From Lomentospora prolificans (lineage: Eukaryota; Ascomycota; Sordariomycetes; Microascales; Microascaceae): a stretch of DNA of 64,000 bases. The DNA lies in contig JARFXM010000005.1 in assembly GCA_029532625.1 (NCBI GenBank), positions 248,001-312,000 of the forward strand, given 5' to 3'. Under the pieces are notes generated by a model. The model was given only the letters and a program-made list of their open reading frames with translations. It made no database searches and was not told the origin of the DNA. The position numbers were made by a program, and so were the translations under genes. This document shows positions 12,090 to 22,959 of the stretch, in pieces (the stretch's first letter is position 1; each line of letters starts with the position of its first letter).

Positions 12090-13526
12090 ATGAAAGCCAG
12101 CGCCATCGCCGTCCTCCTCTCGGCAGGCAGCCTCGCCTCCGCCGCCCCAAAATGCAAGCCTCGGACCATCAGTAAGCCATACCCCCTCCCGCCCAAATAC
12201 CAAAAGTGTTATTTCTTTAAGAAAAAAAGCCATGCTAATAGCAGCAACAGCCCCCAAGCCCGAGGCCCTCGAGCCCATCCACTTCAAGGACCTCGGCGCC
12301 CAACGCGCCAAGTTCCGCTACGGGCCCTTCCTCGTCCCGGGCGTCCACGACCCGGAAACCATGGGCATGAAGGAGTTCCAAGGCCCCATCGACCTCCCCT
12401 GCGCGGACTGCTACGTGACCAACTTCCTCGCCGGCCTCGAGTTCGAGGACGGCTCCAATGCAAACGCCCACACCGGCATGTGGCTGCATCATACCGTCTT
12501 CTTGGACGCTAGCCAGACCGATCCCACGTGCGATACCTGGCCGCTGCGCATCTTTGCCTCTGGTAACGAGCGGACTGTGCTTGATATCTCGAACAATGGG
12601 TATGTCCTTTTCTCCGTTCCGTCGATCCCAACGTGAAAAAGAAAAAAGTGAAGGAAAAAAAAAAAGAAGAAGAAGAAGAAGAAGAAGGACAAGAACTCTG
12701 CGAAAAAAAACACACACAGACTAACACGGGAGGGAAATTTTTTTTCTTTTTCTTCAGAACCCGCAACGTAGGCGTGTACCTCCCGTCCAACTCCAACGTA
12801 ACCCACATCACCGAACTGATGAACGAATCCGCCCTCTCCCGCGCCGCCTACCTCACCGTAGACTACGAATTCCTCCCCGCCGCCTCCGCCCCAGCCTCCT
12901 TCCGCCCGGCGCTCCCCATCTGGCTCGACATCTCCGGCACCTGCAGTAACGGCCAATACAACGTCACGACCGACGACCCCGTCTTCGACGCCGAAATCGC
13001 CTGGGACGCCACCGTCTCCGGCGAGATCCTCAACGTCATCGGCCACCTGCACGACGGCGGCGTGAGGCAGGATTTCAGCGTCAACGGGGAGCTGGCTTGC
13101 GAACACACCGCTCGGTATGGGGAAGCTGCCGAGTTCATCACGCACGTGGGCATGTACGGGAATGAGGAGACGGGCGAGGACGGCCACGACCACGGCGACG
13201 GTTCGCATTCCCACGATGATGGAGAGGCCGGGCACGATCATGGGGAGGGCGAGGGAGAGACCGGACACGACCACGGCCAAGGCGCGGAGGGAGAAGCCGA
13301 GCACGACCATGCCGACGGAGGCCACGATCATGGCTCCGACGGCCACATCATGCACATCTCGTCCATCCGTACTTGCAGGGACCTCGGCAGGTTTGTCGTC
13401 GGCGACGAGCTTTCCATCAAGGCGTACTACAACTTTACGCAGCATCAGCCCATGGCGGGCCACCACGGCGGTCTGGAGCCGGTGATGGGCATTTCTATCT
13501 TGTATGTTCTTGAGGATGAGGAGTAA
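12090..13526 (+). CDS. Secreted His/Asp-rich protein with copper-monooxygenase-like motifs (PHM/SURNod19-like)
   Basis: Predicted 402-residue secreted protein. Exons 12090-12171, 12242-12599, 12758-13526; both joins restore frame (RTITATAPKP and NNGTRNVGVY). Residues 1-19 form a signal peptide ending ASA. Residues 105-112 read TGMWLHHT, and residues 240-247 read VIGHLHDG. A paired-His motif followed later by HxH is the copper-ligand layout of peptidylglycine and dopamine monooxygenases and of the plant SURNod19 group; VMGIS near residue 390 could supply a methionine ligand. Cys81 and Cys84 (CADC) may form a disulphide. Between the HxH motif and the C-terminus, residues 289-343 carry repeated HDHG units with many Asp/Glu, a probable metal-binding insert. 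The family assignment is inferred from motifs only. Intron 2 (158 nt) contains A/G-rich runs and is longer than most here. Confidence 0.85.
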
Positions 13527-14131
13527 AAAAGGAAAAAAAAAGAGAAAAGAAAAATAAAGGTAAAAAAAGTGTGATCTGCGGAAACGTGTGAAAATGCGGC
13601 GTCCTTGAGAGACGTGCCGCTACTTTTTGCGATGGGAGAGGGCAAAAATGATCGTTCTCGCCGTTTCAACAATACTTTCTACAGGTACTTAAAACCCCCC
13701 TTAATTAGAGCTTTGTTTCTTAACCTTGACGTTGACCATCTCACACAACTCTAACAATGGTCGCGTTGACAAAACATAAATCTAGAGTCCGGACATGGTA
13801 TTATCTTCAGACACCATAAACTAAACCTCAAAAGCAAAAAGGGGGATAAAAATAGAAAAAGAGAAGAGAAAAAAGAAAATTGATTTCCCATTTCCATCTT
13901 CCGTTACTTTCCCATCAAGAAATAAAAAAAGGGAACACATAAAAAGACAAGAAGAACCCTGGCTTGCCGAGTGTAGTAGCCCTTTTCAACGCCCAACAGA
14001 CAAAATATAGAACCTACCAAGAAACCGACCCGAGAACCCTCCTTGCTAGACAAAAGAAAGAGGAAGAAGATAATAAGAAAAAAAAAAAGAAAGACAAGAA
14101 AAGAAAGCTACTTTGAATTCCTCTCCTCCCT
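13527..14131. other. Intergenic between convergent genes
   Basis: Shared 3' flank of the secreted protein gene and the sirtuin gene. A-rich, with several AATAAA-like strings on both strands (for example 13551-13560 and 13919-13928). No coding content seen. Confidence 0.6.
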
Positions 14132-15982
14132 TCACCTCTCCACCTCCTTCAAAGCCCACCGACTCACAAAGCCCTCCTCCTGCTTCACCTCAACAACCTG
14201 GCCTTTGGGCACCATCTCATGCTCCAAGTCCCACCCCATCCGCCTACAAAGCTCCGCCACGACAACGTCGCAATCCCCAAGCAGATCGATGTCGAAATTT
14301 AAGTGCTCGACGGGGGTGCGCGAGATGTAAATCTGCGGCACGTGCGAGGGCAGGTAGCTCACGATTTCGCTGACGGGTGAGACCTTGAGTGAGGTGCCGA
14401 TGACGACGACGAGGTCGACGAGGTCGCGGTCGTGCTCGGTGAGGCGCTGGGCGAAGTCGTCGGGGAGGGCCTCGCCGAAGAAGATGATGTCGGGCTTCAT
14501 GACGCCGGCCTCGGGGATGTCGAACTCAGAGTCGTCATCGTCATCGCCATCGAAGTCGCCGTAGCCACCATAGCCGTTGGACCCTCCGCCGGCGCGCTTC
14601 CGCCTCTTGTCGGTGCCGCGGGAACGCTTGCGCTTGGAGGAACCATTGGGAGGGCGGAGATTCTTGAGGCATTGGGGGCAGCGCGGGAGGGTACCGTCAC
14701 GGATCTGGGGGAAGATGGACTCGCCGTCGGTCTTGTAGCCGCACTCGATGCAGGTGGCGGTGGCGAAGGAGCCGTGACACTGGACCAGCTTGCTGGGTTG
14801 GATACCGGCTTTGGCCTCGAGATTGTCGATGTTTTGCGAGTAGTTGGTCAGGAGCTTGCCCTTCTCCTGCAGCATGGCGATGAAGGCGTGGGTGGGGGTG
14901 AACCTGTCAGTTGAGGGCAAAATGTCCTTGGCCACGGAATAAAAAATGGTGGGATCGGCCCTGAACTGTTCAATGTCAAAGACCTCTTGCGGGTCGTTGA
15001 GGCCCAGGTGCTCGAGCTTGGAATACAGACCGGTGCCCTTGGATCGGAAATCCGGGATGCCCAGACTCGTAGAGATGCCAGCACCGGTAAGACAGATGAT
15101 GTTCTTGCTGCGGCTGATGAGGGCAGCGGCATCATCGACGGTGTTGAAGGACGTCAGCTTGGCGCGCTTGGACAGCTCGCGCGCAATGGCGAGTGAGAGA
15201 AGGCTAAAGTAGGCCTCATCGGAGTGGCTTTCCAGAAAAGCAGGCGGGCGGATGTTGAAGGCAGAGAGCAACTTCTTGGCAGTGTAAGCGCCCGAGTCTA
15301 CAGTGCGGCGACAAAACTCTTGGGGGCCGAGTTGGCGAAGCTGGTTGCGAAGGTTGGCTGCCTCTTCAGGGGTGCAGCAGTCGGGGTCTAGGGAACAAGG
15401 TTAGCAACGGAAAAGATCAAGCCGTGGGATGAGATGTTGCGAATTGGAATAGCATAGCCCAGCTTGCAAAGGGTGAAAAGTGCCGAATGAAATCGGCGAG
15501 TGAAAGCCTGTGTCTGTCTCTCTCTCTCTCTCTCTCTCTATATGTGTATATGTGTATGTGTGTATGTGTGTGTGTTCTTGTGTGAGTGATGCAAAAAAGA
15601 AAAACAACAAAACAACAAGACGAAACTGCTCACCTTCAGATCCATCCCGAATCTCGGTCAACTCCTCGATAACTTCAGCCAAAATCGACTCCGTCTCCCA
15701 AGAATCAATAATGTGGTCCTCCAGCTCCTGCAACGCCGAGGCCTTGCTGCTCTGATCACCGTCCTCGTCCTGATCAGAGGCCGTGGCCGACCGAGACGCG
15801 GCCGGCTGTTTCTTCGTCCTGGTCTTGGCCTTTGTCTTGGGCTTGGAACGCGAGGACGCGGACGAGGCGCTTCCTGTGGGAGATTTGATTGCTTTGCGGG
15901 CTGCGACGGGTTCCGGGGGCCCGGATTGCTTGGTCAAGGGGGCGGCAGCTTGGGCCCTAGTTGCGGATCTGGAATGCTTCAT
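14132..15982 (-). CDS. SIR2: Sir2-family NAD-dependent protein (histone) deacetylase
   Basis: Class I sirtuin of the Sir2/Hst1 type, 534 residues. Exons 15982-15634 and 15387-14132. Domain order: basic, Ser/Thr-rich N-terminus (1-75); N-terminal Sir2-specific region with TPEEAANLRNQLRQLGP (about 120-170); catalytic core with GAGISTSLGIPDFRS (218-232), QNIDNLE (301-307), catalytic His in QCHGSF (His321), a zinc ribbon Cys329/Cys332/Cys353/Cys356, and GTSLKVSPV for NAD ribose binding. It removes acetyl groups from lysines using NAD and is expected to act in the nucleus in silencing. Between the second zinc CxxC and KPDIIFFGE there is an insert with basic clusters (KRKRSR, DKRRKR) followed by Gly and Asp runs, which may serve as a nuclear localisation signal. 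The 246-nt intron carries CT and GT microsatellites. The start is the only ATG before a clean leader. Confidence 0.95.
15520..15575. repeat. CT/TATG microsatellite inside the sirtuin intron
   Basis: About nine CT dinucleotides followed by TATGTG/TATGTGTG repeats lie within the single intron of the sirtuin gene. On the transcribed strand they form a purine-rich GA tract and an AC-rich tract. Confidence 0.8.
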
Positions 15983-18757
15983 GGTGACGGGTAAAGGTGT
16001 TGTGAGATGAAAGGGTGGGGAATTAGACGAGTTCAGAAGGGTTGAGTTTAATAGTTTGGGAAAACGCGAAACAAGCCCGAGGGTATTAGAAAGAAGAGAG
16101 AGGCGTACAAGCGTAAAGTGGCAAGTGAGATTTGATGACTTTGCGCTCTCCGTTTAAAGTTGCGCGTTGAAAAGAGGAAAATGAGAAGATAAAAATATCA
16201 CAAAGCTACCCAAGCACATGCGCACGCACACACGTCAAACGTGGACGGTATGGTTGAGAGAGAAGGCGATGGTTTTTTTTTTGTTTTTCGGTGCCAAAAA
16301 GGTTCAAGTTAAGTTGATAATTCCGTTGATAATTCGTTCGGTGACTTAAAACTCGTGCCGGTTTAGACCCTGGATCGAATGATTAAACGGTTGCTCCCGG
16401 TCCCGCTCTTGGTGAATTAATTAGGTGTGAGTTGCAATTTCGAATTGCCTCTTGTTTGCTCGTTATTGAAATAAGGAGGAAGTGAAGCTGGACGGGGGAT
16501 GGAAGTAATGAGGTGAGTTTGTGAGTTTGTCGCCGGTTGTCCGACCGAGAAGGGGAAGGGGCCCGGATGGATGGACGAAATTTGGGTTGGGTTGAGGATG
16601 CCGGTCTTGAGTTTGGAGGACCGAGAGGCGGATGAGAAAGAGAAGGAGAGAACGCGAGCAAGAGGGATGGCGGATCTAAGAAGACAAGGCGAGAGAGCAA
16701 AAGTGGGAAGAGGGTGAGAAAAGGAACGAAAAACTGCGCGAGTTTGTTCAGGGAAAATGTGTCTTTTCGCTCTCGCTGGGAGCAGCAACTCGGGTTGGGA
16801 ATCGAGGATGAAGAAAGATAGAGACGACAGAAGAGAGATCGATTGATTTGATGGAGAGGCCAGCGCAAAGGTCGGGTGTAGATGGGTTGGTTTGGTTTGG
16901 GAGGGAGGTGGCCAGATTAGGACGAAATGGATCAATGATAGGATTGATTAAAATTGGTTGATACTAATTAATAGGTGCTGTCTGTCTGGCTTACTGGCTG
17001 GCAGCCTGGCACATCCATGGCCTACCTAACTTGAACCGATCCATTTAAACTTGTGCTGATGGCCGGCCTGGCTGGCTGTGCAAGAGGATGCCAGCAGATG
17101 AAGCATCCAATATGAAGGGAGCTGGCAAACAAAAGTATCGATCGAATAAATCAGTCCATATCAAGCGTTGCCAATACTATACTGGAAGTATGGAATAGGT
17201 AATGGATCAATGTGATGGATGTGATGATGGACAGATATGTCCCTATGATAAAGTGAGAGATCAATTTGATGGAATGGACCAATACATTGAGTTGGTGATG
17301 GTGATGGTGAACTGGAGGGCAGAATGTCAATCAAGTCAGTGCTGGCACCTGCCAGTACGCCCTGGTCCGGTTGACGTTTTAGTTGTGTAATACCAGCTTG
17401 GCCAGCTTGAGCCCAGCCTGGCATGAGCACCAACCATTGAGTTGAACCACAACGGATAAACCGAAGCGAAGCCAAGCACAAGTAACACGAAGGAACCATT
17501 CGTATCGTTCCGAGCCCGAGCCCTGAATCACAACCCTCTCAGACCACGCTAGGAGGAAACGTGGCTTTGCTTTCAGCATCAACGGATTCGAAGCACAACT
17601 CATTGATCACAATCATACATTGACGATGGGATAGATTTACCCTTTTCCAGTTATTGGTGGACTCGGTCGGGCCCATCATCATCCATCATTTCGACTCGCT
17701 CCATGTCTCTCTCTCTCTACCTCTCTTTCTCTTCCCATCAACATTCACGCCTTCCCGCCGCGCAGCAAGCCGAGCAAGCGCCGTGGCAAACGAAAATCCT
17801 TCCTCAGGTAGTCTCCGCCATCCGTTCGGATACCCGGATCCTTGAACCACCTGGCAAGAGACATTCACACTTCCGTCGACACCGGGAAATCCCCGAGCTT
17901 CTCGAACCACCCACTACCTTCTAAGCCCACCTTGGTTTCCCCCCCTCCCCCCTTTCTTCGGTTTCACAGTCACACAATGTAGATGCTGCTCGTATGGCAA
18001 TGTGCCTTTGTCTTTTGAGTCCAATACTACTAGATACCGATACTTGTTGTACAATCCACCCCTCCCGTCTAGTCTGTCTCCGTCTCCGAAAGCGAATTAA
18101 AACAACAAATGTGGCGGTGAAATATGAAAACCCTAGGCACTAGAAGCTCAGAATGAAGTTCCCTTATTTTGGCCACGAAGAAAAGCCAAGAAAAGAAAAG
18201 GGTCTGGAAACCCCAGAAACCGACAATTTCCCTTAAACGCCATAGCTGTTTTTGTTTCTCTTTTGGTGAGCTAGATAGTCAACCCGACTGGGGAAAAAAA
18301 GGCCCAAGTAAAATAAAAAGAATAAATCTATGTGCGTGTGTGTGTGTGTTTGTGCGTTGCCTGTGGAGTGCGCCGAGGGCGACAACCAAAGACCAACAAC
18401 AACTGATCTCCCTCTCTACCCTCAAGGGCTACCTAATATCGTACACGACAGTACTGTACTGCCGAAAGGACGGACGGCAAAAAAAAAAAAAAAAAAAAAG
18501 GATAAACGACGTTAGGAAATGGTAAACATAATGGAATAAGCTTGGAATGTCATTAAAAAAACATGTGTAAAGACCCTTTGTAGATGCAGGATCTTGGCGG
18601 TGGGTGTGTGGGGGAGAGAGAGAGAGGGAATATAAAGAATCCGTTCGTGCTAAACGGTCGAGAAAATATGTGAGAAGGGGGTATATAAATGCCGCAAATC
18701 AGTTCGTCAAAGAAAGTTTCATGCCTGTGGAAGGAATATGCTGTTTGCTTCAAGGTT
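15983..18757. other. Intergenic, 2.8 kb
   Basis: The left part is the sirtuin promoter and leader; the right part is the 3' flank of the calcium ATPase gene. Minus-strand open frames at 16383-16935 are rich in Ser/Pro/Leu and look like a C/T-rich leader rather than protein. A cluster of CTGGC/GCCAG motifs occurs at 16980-17080 and 17390-17420. A GT repeat (18332-18355) and an A19 tract (18480-18499) are present. No RNA gene seen. Confidence 0.5.
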
Positions 18758-21700
18758 TTACTCTTCGGTCTTCTGAGTATTCAGAGATGCTTCCCGGTTC
18801 AGAGACAGCTCTCCGCGGTCGTCTCTCGAGTTCGACCGGTCGATGGGGGACCATCCCGCCGCAACACCCGCCGCAATGATGCCCGCCATCACCGTTGGCG
18901 CGCCCAGCGCAGAGTTGGATCTCGACCTGAGCGACCTCGACTTCTTGCGGTTGTCCGGCGACGCGGGCACTGTGGGAGGGCCACCACCTCCGCTGACGGA
19001 ACCGAAACTATCTTCTCGGTTGGGCGTCGCCGGAGGCCTGATGGAGCTGGTCCTTGAGTGCGAAGGGCTGCGGGACCGCTGCATGAGCGTCTCGCGCGGA
19101 TGCCTCATCGCAAACTTGAGGTTGTTCAGACGGCCTCCCTTGACCGTCTTGAGGAACGCGAGCTCGTCGCGGAGATCTGCAAGCGGCGCCGGATAGTAGT
19201 CAAACATCTCCTCGTTAGACACCGTCAGGCCAGGGACGTTGCTGTCGCTGCTGCGCCTCTTCAAATAGTCCGGCACTAGCTGCAGGATCAGCCGGTCGGG
19301 GATCAGTCGAATGACCATACCGAACGGGATCGAGATAAAGCCGAGAACGATAGCCACCGCCCACAAGACCGGCCCCTGGGGGTCTCGGGTACCTTCCGGC
19401 GGGTCGTTGATCTTGAACGCGGCGTCACCGACGAAGACGATCAACACTTGGGCACCGCACATGAGCGCGCTGATGATGAGGAAAATCTTGTTCTTGAAAA
19501 TTCCCTCAAAGATGTTGAACTCATTGTCCAAACGTCGGTTGCTGCGAAATGATGGTTAGTATAAATACCGTAAAAAGAGTCGGGAAAAGGAGAAAATACG
19601 TACTTCCACTGGTTGAAAATCTGCATCCAGACAAACGTGTTGAAAACCAGCGTGGCAACCGTTTCGTCGTTCAGTACCCACTTTCCCGTCTCGGGAAGTA
19701 CCTTGCCTTTGCCGAAATAAATGAGGAAGGTAATGGCAAGTTGATACACGGCCTGCCCGAGAATCATCTTCCACATCGTGACCGAGATAATCGACGCGTT
19801 TCGGCGCTCAGGCTTGCGATCCAGCACGCTGTCACGCGGAGGGTCGGTAGCGAGCGCGAGAGCCGCCAGCGTATCCATGATGAGGTTAACCCAGAGAAGC
19901 TGAACGGCCGTCAACACAGAGGATTCGTGTTCGTTAACAACAGCCGATACAAACGTAAGGATGACCGCGGTGACGTTGACTGTGAGCTGGAACTGGAGGA
20001 ATCGCTTGACCGCATCGTTGACAGCCCGTCCCCACTTGAGAGCCTTGACAATCGAGTTGAAGTTATCGTCCATGAGGATGATGGAGGACGCCTCCTTGGC
20101 AACTTCGGTTCCGGCGATCCCCATAGAGAAACCGACATCGGCCATTCTGAGAGCAGGCGCATCGTTGGTGCCATCACCAGTCACGGCGACGATCTCGCCC
20201 TTGTCCTTGAGGCGCTTGACCAGGATACGCTTGTCTTCGGGACTCGAACGGGCCAAGACGTGGAGCCGGGGAATGATCTGTTCCTGCTCGTACTTTGACA
20301 AGTTTCTAAACTCGGGGCCTTCCATGACGATGCTGTTGGGTTGGAGGATACCGCATTCACTCGCGATAGCCTTAGCCGTAAGTTTGTTGTCACCGGTAAC
20401 CATTCGAACGACGACACCAGCGTTCTGGCACACTCGAACGGCCTCCGGAACACCCGCTCTCAAGGGATCCTGAATACCGACCATGCCGACAAAAACCATT
20501 TCGTGGAACATCTCTTCAAAGGGAACTTCATTGCTCGTCTCGTCTCCAGTGTTGCGTCGGAAGCGCCTCGGCGGCCACTGCTCGAAGTCACGGTAGGCGA
20601 GTCCGATAGTTCGGAGGGAACGGGAAGCATAGTGGTTGATCAGGCGGTCGACAGTGCCCATATGCTCGGGAGTCATCTTGGTGAGTTCCATGTCGCGGGC
20701 GGGATCCTGGATCATCTGGGTGCATTTGCCTAAGACAATCTCGGATGCACCCTTGATGTAGAGTCGAGCCTTGTTCTTCTCCCGAGCAACGACAATGCCC
20801 ATACACTTACGGCCGGAATCGAAAGGGATAAGCTGCAGAACGGAAGCGTTCTCTCGCTCTTCGCTCACGGGTCCCATACCTAGGAAGTGCTTGGCAAAGA
20901 GAAGCAGCGCTGTCTCGGTCTTCGAGCCAATGAACGTCATCTCACCATCAACGTCGCCCTCAAAGGCGGTGGAGTTGAGGGCTATTGACTGAACCAAAAG
21001 TTCTTTAACGGGAGCGGAAAGTACAGACGCAAACTCGTTGGGTGTGATGTCGCCGCTGGGATCCAACATGGAATCCGCTTCGTCACCATCGGATACATCG
21101 CCTGTGGCAGGTCCACTAGCTCCGAAGCGGTGACTAGTGCCAATCGTTCCGGCAACTACCTGCATCTTGTTTTGAGTGAGGGTACCAGTTTTATCGGAAC
21201 AGATAGTCGTAGCGTTACCCATGACCTCGCAAGCCTTGAGATGTCTAACCAAGTTGTTGTCCTTGAGCATGCGGTTGGTGGCGAAAGCGAGGGCGAGTGT
21301 GACGGCGAGCGGAAGACCTTCTGGAACAGCGACAACGATAATAGTGACTACAACGATGAAGATATCCAAAAAGTTTCGGCCCTTCTCAGCAGGTGACTCG
21401 GTAGATTTGGGAAGGCCAGCCAAAAACTTGATAAAGAGGACGATGAAGAGCAGGAGACCAGCAGCGCCGCCAACCTTGGCGATATAGGTGGCGATCACGT
21501 TGAGCTTCGATTGCAGAGGTGTGATTTCGGGGTCTTCGTTCAGGGCCATCAGTGTTCTGCCATAGGTGGAGTAGACACCGGTAGATGTGCACATGAAAGT
21601 ACCGGCACCCTCCATAACGCGGGCTCCGGACTGAATGAAGGGATCCAACTTCTTGACGTTTTCATGGTTGCGGATGGCCGCGTAAACCTGGTCTGCGGGA

Positions 21701-22959
21701 TGCTTCTTGATGATATCGGATTCTCCGGTCGCTTGAGACTCGTCACACTTGACATTGAAACCCTGGATCAGGATGCCGTCAACAGGAACAAGATCGCCCG
21801 GCTCGAGATGAAGTACATCTCCGACGAGGATATCGAAAACAGAGATTTCTTGAGTCTTTCCGGACCGGACCACCTTGACCAAGCGGTCCTGTTTCTTGCG
21901 ATTCAAACGGGCGAATTGGCGTTCCTTGGAGTAATCGTTGAGGGATCCTACTATAACAACAATGGCGATGGCGGCAATAATGGCAACTCCTTCCACCCAT
22001 TCAACCTTGGGCTCCTCCTCGTGTCCGGGATTTGGAGCGAACGTCTGATAGAGGCCAATGGCAAGAGATACCACGGCGGCGGCGGAAAGTAACATGAGAA
22101 CCTTGTCGTTGTACGTGATCCACATGAGTTGGAGCAAGCTCTTGCCTTTCTTCTCGGGTAATCTGTTGTCCTTGAAAACCCGCTTTCGATCAGCAAACAG
22201 CTCTCCTCCTTGACCGTGGTAAGATTGAGCAGTCGATGGTCGTGTGTCACCCTCCTTCTCCTTGCTGTCAGGCATCAGACCCTCAGAAACAAGCTTCTCG
22301 GCACCTGGCTGAGCGCTATCCACGCTTTCTTCGGCAACCTTGATCGCCTCGGCGTAGGATACCTTTTTGGGGACATTAACCTCGTCGACGCTCAAACCGG
22401 CTTTGCAGTCGGTTTGAAGGCCCTTTTCCATTCCCTTGAGACCGCCAAGTTTGTAGAAAGCGGGCAAACTCTTGGGGTTCAGCATTTTGTTCATCTCTCC
22501 GGGGGTAAAGGCGAATGGGTTGTTGTCGACCTTGAAATCCTCTTCGAGACCCTGGTCAGGTTTAAGCGCATCCGGGTCGTTCATAATCTTGTCGTTCGCA
22601 AACTCGCTAGATTGTCTCTTCTTTGATGGGTCGGGCGTGTTTGTCAATGCGGCCACGACAGTCTCTCCTTGAGAAGACACCACCGAACGCGACGCGTCGT
22701 CGGATTCCAACGAGTTCTGCCTTGATCGTAAATTGCTGGGTACTGAAAGGAAGGTTGGCGCTCCAGCCCTCTCTGTAGACCTAGGGGCGAGAGTGTTTGA
22801 CACATTATGCGGACTCGTCGGTCGACTATCCTTGCTGTCAAAGGACGCAGTTCCACGAAGTTCTGGCCCGGTGAAAGTTGTGGGGCTCACATCATCCTCG
22901 TGGGGAGATACCGGAGAATTTCCAGATGCATCAGGGACCACAGCCTGAGACCCGTCCAT
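18758..22959 (-). CDS. PMC1: P-type calcium-transporting ATPase, PMC1/PMCA type
   Basis: P2B calcium pump of 1,379 residues that moves Ca2+ out of the cytosol, in fungi mostly into vacuoles (yeast Pmc1; Neurospora NCA-2/NCA-3). Exons 22959-19604 and 19541-18758; the 62-nt intron splits QWN/NRRLDNEFNIFEG in frame. After a Ser/Thr-rich N-terminus of about 250 residues come the actuator domain with TGES (411-414), PEGLP in membrane helix 4 (546-550), the phosphorylation motif ICSDKTGTLT with Asp589, and the hinge GDGTNDAPALRMADVGFSM; the C-terminal membrane helices follow. The C-terminal tail (about 1,240-1,379) is Ser/Arg-rich. Plant and animal relatives carry autoinhibitory calmodulin-binding tails at one end, so either long terminus here may regulate the pump. 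Which fungal paralogue this is cannot be told by eye. Confidence 0.96.

Noticed and set aside
12633..12757. Open frame running through the second intron of the His-rich gene (Lys/Glu-rich start)
   Set aside because: The Lys/Glu run comes from an AAG/A repeat; a GTATGT donor and TTCTTCAG acceptor join exons 2 and 3 exactly in frame, so this is intron.
16383..16935. Two overlapping minus-strand frames rich in Ser, Pro and Leu
   Set aside because: They lie upstream of the sirtuin gene and read like translated C/T-rich leader; the two frames overlap and neither shows a domain.
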